64,000 nt of DNA, from positions 5,315 to 69,314 of the forward strand of contig JAZTYY010000078.1 of the NCBI GenBank assembly GCA_045637205.1, read 5' to 3'. Position numbers and translations under genes: made by a program. The stretch comes from RGIG4608 sp045637205. GTDB lineage: Bacteria > Bacillota > Clostridia > Oscillospirales > CAG-272. Each line of letters opens with the position of its first letter. Position 1 is the first letter of the stretch. Shown here piece after piece: positions 51,851 to 60,119 of the stretch. Under the pieces are notes generated by a model that was not told the origin of the DNA, did not search any database, and was given only the letters and a program-made list of their open reading frames with translations.

Positions 51851-54439
51851 ATGAAAAAGAAGTTGACTATTGGTATTTTGGCACACGTTGACGCAGGCAA
51901 AACTACTCTTTCAGAGGCTTTGCTTTATATTTCAGGCAAGATAAGAACGCTTGGCAGAGTTGACCACAAAAACACCTTTCTTGACACAAATGACGTTGAA
52001 CGTGAGCGTGGTATAACTATCTTTTCAAAGCAGGCTCGTTTTAGTAGCGAGAACTGTGATTTTATTCTCCTTGACACACCCGGGCACGTGGACTTTTCAG
52101 CTGAAACTGAGCGTGTTCTTTCCCTTTTGGATTATGCAATTTTAGTTATAAGTGCCGCGGACGGTGTGCAAAACCACACTCGAACACTTTGGAATTTGCT
52201 TGAATTTTATAACGTTCCCACATTTATTTTCGTTAACAAAAGTGACATTGCAATAAAAACCAAGGACGAGCTTGAAGCCGAGATTTCTTCAACCCTTTCA
52301 CCTAATTGCGTTGCGTTTTTTGACACTCAATCAAAGCATGAGCTTGACGAAAAATTGGCACTTGTTAACGAAGCTTTTTTAGAGGATTTTCTTTCCGAAG
52401 AGCCCATTGATGAGGGTGCGATTGCAACTCTTATTTCAGATAGGGCTTTATTCCCCATTGTATTCGGATCTGCCCTTAGAATGCACGGCATTGATTTTTT
52501 ACTTGAAACCATCGACAAATATTCACTTTCACCCCTTTATGAGAGTGAAAAATTCGGTGCGAAGGTATATAAAATTTCACGCGTTGGAAACACTCGTCTT
52601 TCATATATGAAGGTTACAAGTGGCTCACTTGCTGCCCGTGATGAGATTTCATATTTGAGTGCTGATGGCAAGAAGATTTGCGAAAAAATTAGTCAAATCC
52701 GTCTTTACTCAGGTGACAAATTTGAGCAAGTAGATTCGGTTTTTGCAGGTGAAATTTGTGCAATTATCGGGCTTTCTTCAACCTTTGCAGGACAAGGGCT
52801 CGGCATTGAAAGTGACACTTGTAAGCCCGTGCTTGAGCCTGTATTATCATATAGAATAATTTTACCCGAGGGATGCGACCAAAACCTTTATTTTCCCAAA
52901 CTCAAAGAACTTGAGGAGGAAGAGCCTTCCCTTCATCTTTACTGGAACGAGGAGCTTTCGCAAATTGAGGCGCGCCTTATGGGTGAGATTCAAATTGATC
53001 TTATCAAACGACTTATTTTCGATAGATTCAATATTGAATGCGAGTTTGGTGCAGGCAATATTTTGTACAAGGAAAAAATCAAATCAAGGGCCATAGGTAT
53101 TGGACATTTTGAGCCGCTTCGTCACTATGCTGAGGTGCAGCTCTTACTCGAGCCGCAACCGAAAGGCACGGGCTTGATTTTCGATAGCAAAATTCCCGAA
53201 AATATGCTTGCAACTAACTGGCAACGCCTCATTTTATCCCATTTGTATGAGAAAAATCACCGTGGTGTACTTACGGGTGCATTGCTTACCGATACGAAGA
53301 TTACTATCGTTGCAGGCAAATCACATCTCAAGCATACCGAGGGTGGAGATTTTAGAGAAGCAACCTTGCGTGCAGTGCGTCATGGGCTTATGGTGGGTGG
53401 TTGCACTTTGCTTGAACCATATTACAAGTTTAGACTTGAAATTCCCTCCTCTTTGGTGGGACGTGCAATGAACGATTTGCAAATGCGCTCGGCTGAATTT
53501 GAGGTTGAAAGCACAACCGAAGATTTCACAAATATCGTAGGTAGAGCACCTGTTGCCACACTTCACGATTACATTAGTGAGGTTATTTCCTACACTCGCG
53601 GACTTGGTCGTCTTTCTTGTGTAAGTGACGGCTATGACGAGTGCCACAATCAAGATGAAATTGTTGCTAAAACGGGTTACGACCCCGAAAGTGACATGGA
53701 GAATTCTCCCCATTCCGTTTTTTGCGCCCACGGTGCAGGATTTGTTGTAAATTGGAGAGAGGTTGAACAGTACAAGCATCTTGAAGCAGGTATTTCCCTC
53801 TCCCAAAATGCTGTAACCGTTATTCCAAGAGTAGCTTCCCTTGCCAAGAATTTCTCACTTTCAGATGAGGAAGTTGAGGCAATTATGATGCGCACCTTCG
53901 GTCCTATAAGACGAAAGAAATACAGTGAGCCAAAGGTCATTTCAGCAGGCAAGTCAAGGCCCAGCAAAAAAGCTCAAATCAAGCAAGAAAGTATGATAAT
54001 CATTGATGGTTATAACCTTATCTATGCGTGGGATTCTTTGAAGGAAATATCGGATTATTCACTTGAAAAAGCACGAGAAACCTTGATGGACATTTTATCA
54101 AATTACGTTGCATTTACAAAGGAAAATTTGGTATTGGTTTTTGATGCCTACTTAGTTAAAGAGGGTGTTGGCTCGGAGTTTGAGCACGACGGCTACAAGG
54201 TGGTTTTCACTAAGGAAAATCAAACGGCAGATGCCTACATTGAACGTATGATGCACGAGCTTGGTCCTAACTACAGAATTAGAGTTGTCACGGGTGACCG
54301 CCTTGTTCAGTTTGCCGCTGTGCATTCGGGAATTTCGCGAATGACAGTTAAGGAGTTCATTGATGAGCTTATCACAGTTGGCAATGAAATTACTGATTTT
54401 GTAAAAAAACTAACCGAAAACCAAGAATATATAAAATAA
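51851..54439 (+). CDS. TetM/EF-G-like translational GTPase fused to a Rae1/YacP-type NYN RNase domain (862 aa)
   Basis: Residues 1 to about 650 are a ribosomal-protection/EF-G-like GTPase: G1 AHVDAGKTT (11-19), G2 RGITI (53-57), G3 DTPGH (75-79), G4 NKSD (129-132), then domains II-V. The domain IV tip lacks the YSPVSTPADF loop that displaces tetracycline in TetM and reads HTEGGDF, so I do not call it tetracycline resistance. Residues 715 to about 855 are a NYN/PIN-like nuclease with D719 (IIDGYN), D765 (VFDAY), D794 (TADAYIE) and D816 (VTGDR), close to B. subtilis YacP/Rae1, a ribosome A-site endoribonuclease. A shorter linker (about 670-714) is Lys-rich. Start set at 51851, after GGAAAGGAG; a longer frame upstream runs back through the terminator. 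Confidence 0.9.
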   Translation: MKKKLTIGILAHVDAGKTTLSEALLYISGKIRTLGRVDHKNTFLDTNDVERERGITIFSKQARFSSENCDFILLDTPGHVDFSAETERVLSLLDYAILVISAADGVQNHTRTLWNLLEFYNVPTFIFVNKSDIAIKTKDELEAEISSTLSPNCVAFFDTQSKHELDEKLALVNEAFLEDFLSEEPIDEGAIATLISDRALFPIVFGSALRMHGIDFLLETIDKYSLSPLYESEKFGAKVYKISRVGNTRLSYMKVTSGSLAARDEISYLSADGKKICEKISQIRLYSGDKFEQVDSVFAGEICAIIGLSSTFAGQGLGIESDTCKPVLEPVLSYRIILPEGCDQNLYFPKLKELEEEEPSLHLYWNEELSQIEARLMGEIQIDLIKRLIFDRFNIECEFGAGNILYKEKIKSRAIGIGHFEPLRHYAEVQLLLEPQPKGTGLIFDSKIPENMLATNWQRLILSHLYEKNHRGVLTGALLTDTKITIVAGKSHLKHTEGGDFREATLRAVRHGLMVGGCTLLEPYYKFRLEIPSSLVGRAMNDLQMRSAEFEVESTTEDFTNIVGRAPVATLHDYISEVISYTRGLGRLSCVSDGYDECHNQDEIVAKTGYDPESDMENSPHSVFCAHGAGFVVNWREVEQYKHLEAGISLSQNAVTVIPRVASLAKNFSLSDEEVEAIMMRTFGPIRRKKYSEPKVISAGKSRPSKKAQIKQESMIIIDGYNLIYAWDSLKEISDYSLEKARETLMDILSNYVAFTKENLVLVFDAYLVKEGVGSEFEHDGYKVVFTKENQTADAYIERMMHELGPNYRIRVVTGDRLVQFAAVHSGISRMTVKEFIDELITVGNEITDFVKKLTENQEYIK

Positions 54440-54466
54440 ACCTGCGGAAAAATCCGCAGGTTTTTT
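54439..54466. terminator. Bidirectional terminator
   Basis: Perfect 10-bp stem AACCTGCGGA/TCCGCAGGTT with loop AAAA, followed by T on the plus strand. It lies between the convergent GTPase-RNase and AlkD genes and overlaps both stop codons. Confidence 0.85.
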
Positions 54467-55142
54467 ATCGTTTATATGTTTTTAGTAAAGCTTTTTTATC
54501 CTCACTTACGCGATAGCTTTCAAGTGCTTTTTGAATTGCTTTATTATGTGTCCATTTATCTTCTATAGTGTGGTTTTCGATGAATGGCAGGGTCTCATCG
54601 TATTGCTTTGCTAATGCAGTTGCAAAATACCACGCGACCATCATTTTAAGATAATAATCTTCTCCTTGGGTTTTTGAAACAAGTTCAAGATATTCGGTTT
54701 TAAAATCATCGCCAAGATAATGTACCATAAGCATTTCAATGCCAAATCTTTGTGTGTAAATATGCTCACTTTTAAGCCACTTTTTAATGTAAATTAAAGC
54801 TTTTTCTTTGTTTTTTACAAAGGACTTTGGACGAAGTGAATCACACACTGACCAATTATCAATATATGGTAACAGCTTTTCAATTTCTTCTATGAAAATA
54901 TCAAAATCTTTTATCTCTGAGAGAATATAAGAATGAAGATGATATTCCTCAAAATATGTGTGAGGTAGAATATTGATAAATTCAATATATTCACCACTTT
55001 TATATAACTCTTTGGCAAGCTTTTTAATACCAGGTAATCTTACGCCAATCATATTTTCTTTTGACACATTTGGAATAAGCGGAGATGTAAAATCGCGATA
55101 TTTTAAATCCTGCATTTCTATAAGCTTTTGAGTAATATCCAT
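54465..55142 (-). CDS. AlkD-like DNA alkylation repair protein (225 aa)
   Basis: Helical-repeat (HEAT-like) protein of AlkD type: MIGVRLPGIKKLAKEL, PYIDNWSVCDSL (with the Asp-Asn-Trp of the active-site region), IYTQRFGIEMLMVHYL and LKMMVAWYFATALA. AlkD enzymes excise alkylated bases such as 3- and 7-methylpurines. Start at 55142 follows AAGGAG. It lies 9 bases after the ECF S-component gene and may share the cobalamin-controlled transcript, although no functional link is evident. Confidence 0.9.
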   Translation of the reverse strand: MDITQKLIEMQDLKYRDFTSPLIPNVSKENMIGVRLPGIKKLAKELYKSGEYIEFINILPHTYFEEYHLHSYILSEIKDFDIFIEEIEKLLPYIDNWSVCDSLRPKSFVKNKEKALIYIKKWLKSEHIYTQRFGIEMLMVHYLGDDFKTEYLELVSKTQGEDYYLKMMVAWYFATALAKQYDETLPFIENHTIEDKWTHNKAIQKALESYRVSEDKKALLKTYKR

Positions 55143-55151
55143 AGCCACTCC

Positions 55152-55679
55152 TTAAATATCTCTAACTAATCTTTTTAGCGCCTGGCTAACGGGATAGATC
55201 AATAATCCCACGGCAAAGTTGCCTATCATATGCACAATATCAAAGGTCAATCCTGCGGCAATCCAAGTTAAAGTTTGTTCAAAGGTAAATCCAAACATCA
55301 GCGCTTGAACAGGTGCATATAAAGCACCGAAAAACAGACCGTGCAATGCACAAATTATGGGGTAAACTACAAGTGCAACTACCTTTGGCATATTCTTTGG
55401 CAAAAGCATTGTTATTCCCCAAAGAATTGTCCAAATGTAAAGATAAGGCACCCACCACGAATTAAAGCCCGCAAAAAGTCCGTTAAGCAATACGTAAACA
55501 TAAATTGGTATCAATGCTTTTTTTCTAAAAACTATTGTGTAAGTCACCGTCAACATTCCAAGTAGGTGGATATTGGGTAACGCTTCCATTACTATTTTAG
55601 AAACAAACATTAACGCGCCAAGTATCGCAAAAAGACATATTTCAGTAATTGAAAGATTCCTTTTGTTTCTTTTTGACAT
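55152..55679 (-). CDS. ECF-transporter S component, probable cobalamin type (175 aa)
   Basis: Five to six hydrophobic segments and the small size match S components of energy-coupling-factor transporters (TEICLFAILGALMFVSKIVM, LLGMLTVTYTIVFRK, WWVPYLYIWTILWGITML, CALHGLFFGALYAP). It captures the vitamin and docks with a shared T/A1/A2 module encoded elsewhere. A cobalamin riboswitch precedes the operon and a transcobalamin-like lipoprotein gene lies 2 bases upstream, so cobalamin or a corrinoid is the likely substrate. Substrate assignment rests on that context. Confidence 0.8.
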   Translation of the reverse strand: MSKRNKRNLSITEICLFAILGALMFVSKIVMEALPNIHLLGMLTVTYTIVFRKKALIPIYVYVLLNGLFAGFNSWWVPYLYIWTILWGITMLLPKNMPKVVALVVYPIICALHGLFFGALYAPVQALMFGFTFEQTLTWIAAGLTFDIVHMIGNFAVGLLIYPVSQALKRLVRDI

Positions 55680-55681
55680 AA

Positions 55682-56146
55682 TTATTTAGTACGAACGAAA
55701 GAATATGTATATCCTTCTGTTACGTTGGTAGCATCAACACCATTTGCATACTCGCCGTTCTCATAGAACGCCCAGTAGGTTTGGTCGATATCCCAATCTG
55801 CAAGCATTCCATTTACTGTTTTAACGTAAAGTCCGTATTGGCTATCTTCACCTTCAATAAGACCAAGAGCAAGAAGTGCAGCACCAACAGTTGTTTCATT
55901 TGTATGAATGGTAAATGTGATGGCATACCCATCTGCATCAACCTTGAACATAAAGGTTTTTGCGCCTTCACCAAGCTCTGTGTCCATTGTGTACTTAGCA
56001 GTATTCCAAAAAGCAGGAACTTTAGATTCTTCACTTGGAACGAAGGTTGTTGTGGTTGTTTGTTTAATCAAATCGCAAGAGCAGAGTGATATCATCATTA
56101 CGATGATTAAAACGAGGGATAATTTTGTAATAATTTTGGTTTTCAT
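55682..56146 (-). CDS. DUF4430 (transcobalamin-like) lipoprotein (154 aa)
   Basis: The signal peptide has a lipobox (SLCSC, Cys at about 24). The mature domain has the DUF4430 features: TIHTNETTVGAALLALGLIEG, YGLYVKTVNGM, DQTYWAFYENGEYANGVD. This fold corresponds to the C-terminal domain of transcobalamin and intrinsic factor. With the riboswitch upstream and the S component downstream, it most likely binds corrinoids at the surface and passes them to the transporter. AGGAAG precedes the start. Confidence 0.85.
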   Translation of the reverse strand: MKTKIITKLSLVLIIVMMISLCSCDLIKQTTTTTFVPSEESKVPAFWNTAKYTMDTELGEGAKTFMFKVDADGYAITFTIHTNETTVGAALLALGLIEGEDSQYGLYVKTVNGMLADWDIDQTYWAFYENGEYANGVDATNVTEGYTYSFVRTK

Positions 56147-56179
56147 TTTTGTTTCTTCCTTTCTTTTTCAAAAGGATAA

Positions 56180-56211
56180 AATAAAAGCGCCCTTTCCCAA
56201 GAAAAGCGCGC
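56180..56211 (-). terminator. Expression-platform terminator of the cobalamin riboswitch
   Basis: Minus-strand stem GCG-CTTTTC/GAAAG-GGCGC with one bulge, about 56187-56210, followed by TTTTATTTTA. Placed between the aptamer and the first gene, it can serve as the ligand-dependent terminator. Confidence 0.6.
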
Positions 56212-56425
56212 GAAAACAAGAGTACCCTGCCGTACCCATTTTTTACACCGTCTTCCCTATTTGCCCGAAAGTCCTTTTACGTGTCACAGAACGATAAGCA
56301 TTCCGACTTATTATCTAATGATAAAATACGGTAATGGCTGTTGCTACGGATTCACACCGTGATTTCCTTATCCCCGAATAACGCCGTCTAGCAGCGCACC
56401 CGACTAAATGAACTGTGTTTATTCT
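56212..56425 (-). promoter_or_regulatory. Cobalamin (B12) riboswitch
   Basis: Read on the minus strand, the conserved parts come in order: GGGGATAAGGAAATCACGGT with CGGTGTGAATCCG (56359-56347), then the B12-box-like ACAGCCATTACCGT (56341-56328), then AAGTCGGAATGCTTATCG (56309-56292), matching the consensus AAGCCAGGAxACCTGCC region. The leader is about 280 bases from the promoter to the DUF4430 gene and contains no gene. I infer that cobalamin shuts off expression of the lipoprotein and transporter. Confidence 0.85.
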
Positions 56426-56436
56426 TTTGTCGATAC

Positions 56437-56465
56437 ATAATAACACATTTCTACACGTTTTTCAA
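56437..56465 (-). promoter_or_regulatory. Promoter of the cobalamin-uptake operon
   Basis: Minus strand TTGAAA (56465-56460), 17-bp spacer, TATTAT (56442-56437), directly ahead of the riboswitch. Confidence 0.75.
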
Positions 56466-56480
56466 TAGCAAAAAAGAAAA

Positions 56481-56502
56481 ATCCCTGCATTTTTGCAGGG
56501 AT
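56481..56502 (-). terminator. Terminator of the GH3 gene
   Basis: Perfect 9-bp stem ATCCCTGCA/TGCAGGGAT with loop TTTT, then a T-run on the minus strand. Confidence 0.85.
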
Positions 56503-56509
56503 TTATTCA

Positions 56510-58939
56510 TTATTTAGGCAATTTAACGCATTTTTCGCCCTTAATCAATCTAAATATTGCCTTAAATGGCTTATTATTTGCAAGATCGACAAGTGCCCAT
56601 GCCATATTGTGTGAAAGCATTCCTTCACTTGCATAGGACATTGAGCGCAAGCTCATAGTCTTCATAATCTGCCAACCAAAGTATGCATTCTTAACCTTTG
56701 TCTCTTTATCGGGAGTTTCCTTACTGTTAGATTCAAGTGTGTATATTGTCTTAAATGCAAACATTATGAGATTATATATGAATTTGCCACCCCAAGTTTT
56801 GTATTCTCTAATGGGGGTATTCAAATCATAAGGTCTTTTAACCTCGGGTTCATCAATCTTTCTACCGATAAGGTTATCAAATTGGAAATCCTGCATATTC
56901 AAAAACTTTTCCTTAGAAACGTTATAAAGCTTTGTATATGCGGCATTTTCTTTGATTTCTTCTCCCTCTTCAACAGTAACGTTTGATGAAAGAAGCACTG
57001 TATTAACGTCGGAGCAAACACAGAACTTATATTCACCGTTTTCAAGAGACCATTTACCGTCAATATAGTATCTTAAGTCATTAACGGGAACGTTAACACA
57101 TACTGTTTTTGTTTCACCTGCCTCAAGCTGAACCTTTTCAAAGCCACGAAGCTCGCGAAGGGGCTTAACCACATTGGTTTTGGGCGCTTCAACAAAAATT
57201 TCAACAACCGCTGAACCATTTACGTCACCTGTATTCTTAACGTCAACGTAAACGTTAATCTCACCGTTTTCTTTTTCAACTCTCATATTGCTATATGAGA
57301 AGCTGGTATATGAAAGTCCATAGCCAAAGGGATATTTTACAGGAACACCGAAGCTTGAATAATATCTATATCCAACAAAGATGCTCTCTTTATATCTATC
57401 GTTAGTTGTTGCTGTAAATTCATCATGGAAAGGTACATCCTCGTATTTTACAGGCCATGTTTCACAAAGACGACCTGAAGGACAAGCCTTACCGAAAAGA
57501 AGCTCGTATGCTGCTTCTCCACCCTCTTCACCGGGAAGATACATATTCAAAACGGCATCAACGTTAGCTTCAAATGACATATCCATAGGGCTTCCACCGA
57601 ACATTACGAATATAACCTTTTTATTGAGCTTTGCAATCCTCTTCAAAAGATTAAGCTGATTTTGAGGAAGTGACAGTGTTTGTCTATCAAAGCCCTCACT
57701 TTCAGCATATTCGGAAAGTCCACCGAAGAAAATAACTGTATCAGTTCTTTCAACTCTAAGCATTGCCTGCTCAATTAAAGCAAGATCATCCTCAAAAGAG
57801 TTGAGCTTATATCCCATTTCGTATGTGTAGCTTACTTTATTATCATCAAATGCCTGCTTGGGTGTGGTAAGCTTATATGGACGAAGAAGTGATGAGCCTG
57901 CGCCCTGATAACGCATCTTTTCGAACATCTCACCAATAACAAGATATTTTCTTCCCTCTTCCAAGGGCAAAATATTATCCTTGTTCTTAAGCAAAACTGC
58001 ACTGTCAACTGCAATTTCCTTAGCAAGCTCAGCATGCTCATTAAATTTAGCAGGAACTTCACCTTCAACTAAGCTTGTATTATAAATCATATTGAGAACG
58101 CGTCTTACTGCTTGGTCAACAACATCAATTGAAAGTGTGCCGTTGTTAACTGCATCTACTATTACCTGACGGTTATGTCCAATATCTCCAGGCATTTCAA
58201 GGTCAAGACCTGCCTTAAGACCTTCAACTCTATCATTTACTGCACCCCAGTCGGACATAACAAGACCCTCAAAGCCCCAATCGTCACGAAGAACTCCGTT
58301 AAGAAGCTCCGGATTTTCAGATGCATACTTTCCGTTAACCTTATTATAAGCACACATAACCGTTTGAGGCTTACCCTCTTTAATTATAGGCTCAAATGCT
58401 TTAAGATATATTTCACGGTAAGCGCGCTCATCAACAATTGAATCACCAAAATAACGGTTCTTTTCATTATTATTACAAGCATAGTGCTTAACACTTGTGC
58501 CAACGCCCATGTCCTCAATTCCTCGAGTAAGGCGCGCACCAAGCTTACCTGCAATGTGGGGATCCTCACTAAAGTATTCAAAGTTTCTTCCGCAAAGAGG
58601 ATTTCTTTTAATATTTACAGCGGGACCAAGAATGAGATTTACGTTATAATGACGGCACTCCTCACCCATCGCAACACCCATTTTATAAAGAAGCTCTTTA
58701 TTCCATGAGGTGCCCGTTGTACAAGCAGCAGGAAAACATGTTGAAAGCTCAGTCTGACCAAGACCTGCAACCTTATCCCCTTCCTTTTTCTTTCTAAGAC
58801 CGTGTGGGCCGTCAGTCAAAAAGATGGAGGGCAATCCAACTCTTGTAACCTTATTAGTGTGCCAAGATTTATGCCCAGAAAGAAGGCAAACCTTTTCTTC
58901 CAATGTCAAATTGTTCATGATTTCGTTAACGTTAATCAT
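56510..58939 (-). CDS. GH3 family beta-glucosidase-like enzyme (809 aa)
   Basis: GH3 features in order: LTDGPHGLR, NLILGPAVNIKRNPLCGRN, KHYACNN (155 region), VMCAYNKVNG, nucleophile Asp230 in GLVMSDWG; the second alpha/beta domain and a fibronectin-III-like domain (VDVKNTGDVNGSAVVEIF, FEKVQLEAGETKTV) follow. About 130 extra residues at the C-terminus are helical. There is no signal peptide, so it acts on imported beta-glucosides or related sugars. A palindrome just after the transcription start suggests repression by a local regulator. Confidence 0.92.
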   Translation of the reverse strand: MINVNEIMNNLTLEEKVCLLSGHKSWHTNKVTRVGLPSIFLTDGPHGLRKKKEGDKVAGLGQTELSTCFPAACTTGTSWNKELLYKMGVAMGEECRHYNVNLILGPAVNIKRNPLCGRNFEYFSEDPHIAGKLGARLTRGIEDMGVGTSVKHYACNNNEKNRYFGDSIVDERAYREIYLKAFEPIIKEGKPQTVMCAYNKVNGKYASENPELLNGVLRDDWGFEGLVMSDWGAVNDRVEGLKAGLDLEMPGDIGHNRQVIVDAVNNGTLSIDVVDQAVRRVLNMIYNTSLVEGEVPAKFNEHAELAKEIAVDSAVLLKNKDNILPLEEGRKYLVIGEMFEKMRYQGAGSSLLRPYKLTTPKQAFDDNKVSYTYEMGYKLNSFEDDLALIEQAMLRVERTDTVIFFGGLSEYAESEGFDRQTLSLPQNQLNLLKRIAKLNKKVIFVMFGGSPMDMSFEANVDAVLNMYLPGEEGGEAAYELLFGKACPSGRLCETWPVKYEDVPFHDEFTATTNDRYKESIFVGYRYYSSFGVPVKYPFGYGLSYTSFSYSNMRVEKENGEINVYVDVKNTGDVNGSAVVEIFVEAPKTNVVKPLRELRGFEKVQLEAGETKTVCVNVPVNDLRYYIDGKWSLENGEYKFCVCSDVNTVLLSSNVTVEEGEEIKENAAYTKLYNVSKEKFLNMQDFQFDNLIGRKIDEPEVKRPYDLNTPIREYKTWGGKFIYNLIMFAFKTIYTLESNSKETPDKETKVKNAYFGWQIMKTMSLRSMSYASEGMLSHNMAWALVDLANNKPFKAIFRLIKGEKCVKLPK

Positions 58940-58970
58940 AGCAAATCATCCTTGTTTTTGAATTTTTTGC

Positions 58971-58988
58971 GCTATATGTCAATATAGC
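58971..58988. promoter_or_regulatory. Probable operator of the GH3 gene
   Basis: GCTATAT-GTCA-ATATAGC: 7-bp perfect arms with a 4-bp centre. It sits just downstream of the predicted transcription start (about 58997). Confidence 0.5.
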
Positions 58989-59003
58989 ATCACATACAAA
59001 TTT

Positions 59004-59032
59004 ATTATAACACTTATATTTAACTCTGTCAA
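59004..59032 (-). promoter_or_regulatory. Promoter of the GH3 gene
   Basis: Minus strand TTGACA (59032-59027), 17-bp spacer, TATAAT (59009-59004): full consensus. Confidence 0.85.
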
Positions 59033-59480
59033 TTTTTAATTTCTATTTTTTCCTTATAAATAATAAATTCACAAATTGTTCACTTGGAATAATTATTAAA
59101 TTCATAAATTGATTTAATAAAAAGCCAAATTTCTTTGCTTTTTTGATATGTATTGCCTATTTTTTCCTTATATTCACGGTGATTATTGGAGTTTACTATT
59201 CTATTTCAGCATATAAGAACAGCCTTGAAATAATGTAAAATCAATCGAAATCACTTGTTTTTCGTCATTTTGCACAAAATCGCCCCTTGTATTTTTACAC
59301 TCATAAGCACTATTTTAAAAACACATCAAAAAATCAAAGATAAGTTCAATTTCTTATCAAAAAAATCAAGGACAGTATTTTCACTTTGTAATACAATAAT
59401 TTTGAATAGTGGGTTATTGTACCTTTTACAATATTACACATAAATTACTACTTAATAAAAACAAAAAAACGGAACTTTTC
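59033..59480. other. AT-rich intergenic region without a visible gene
   Basis: About 450 bases between the divergent GH3 and ABC-transporter genes. I see no plausible gene, RNA or strong inverted repeat. A promoter for the transporter operon must lie here, but no box pair stands out; TTGTAC/TAAATT near 59416-59446 is only a weak candidate. Confidence 0.5.
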
Positions 59481-60077
59481 ATGAAACAAATTACTTTTAA
59501 ACAATATCGCGCGATTGACCTTTCAATTCTTTGCATTTTAACTGCGGTTTTTGAAGCAATTGCCTCCTGGGCATCTGACAATGCGTTTCAGTTACAGGCA
59601 ATGACGGTTTCTGTTACGCTTGCCTTAACGTGCATAACATTTATGCGATGGGGAGTATATGGTGTATTGCCCTCATTCATAGGTGCATTTGTCTATTGCA
59701 CGGCAATCGGTGCCAGCCTTGCTCAATACATAATATATTGCTGTGGAAGCCTATTCATAGTTAGAATGTTCCCACTGCTTGAAAAAATAACAAGAGAAAA
59801 GATAAGAAAAGAATTCTTCTTTAAGCTGGTTATGGCCTGTGTTCTTTACATTGCCCTAAACTTTGGACGATGGGTTTGCTCATTGCTCTTCAGCTTTAAA
59901 TTAGAAACGTTCTTAACGTTCTTAGGAACTGACATTCTTTCCCTTCTCTTCGCTGTTATAATTTTGGCATTAGCCAAAAACGTTGATGGGCTTATCGAGG
60001 ATCAAAAATCCTATCTCCTTCGTCTTGAAAAAGAAAGACAAGAAGAACAAAAAGCAAATCTCAACGACCCTTTTTGA
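59481..60077 (+). CDS. Integral membrane protein of unknown function (198 aa)
   Basis: About five membrane segments (SILCILTAVFEAIASWA, TVSVTLALTCITFM, GVYGVLPSFIGAFVYCTAIG, LVMACVLYIALNFG, DILSLLFAVIILALAK) are followed by a charged helical tail. The pattern recalls small ECF-type or regulatory membrane partners. I do not recognise a family. Start at 59481 (MKQITFKQY) has GGAAC upstream. It lies 42 bases before the first permease gene and is likely part of the transporter operon. Confidence 0.7.
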   Translation: MKQITFKQYRAIDLSILCILTAVFEAIASWASDNAFQLQAMTVSVTLALTCITFMRWGVYGVLPSFIGAFVYCTAIGASLAQYIIYCCGSLFIVRMFPLLEKITREKIRKEFFFKLVMACVLYIALNFGRWVCSLLFSFKLETFLTFLGTDILSLLFAVIILALAKNVDGLIEDQKSYLLRLEKERQEEQKANLNDPF

Positions 60078-60119
60078 CAATACTCTACATTATTATAAAT
60101 AAACCGAATGGAGATTCTT

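Noticed and set aside
51851..54439. Tetracycline-resistance call (TetM/TetO/TetW)
   Set aside because: GTPase domains match that family, but the drug-displacing loop of domain IV is missing and a ribonuclease domain is fused. Resistance is not supported.
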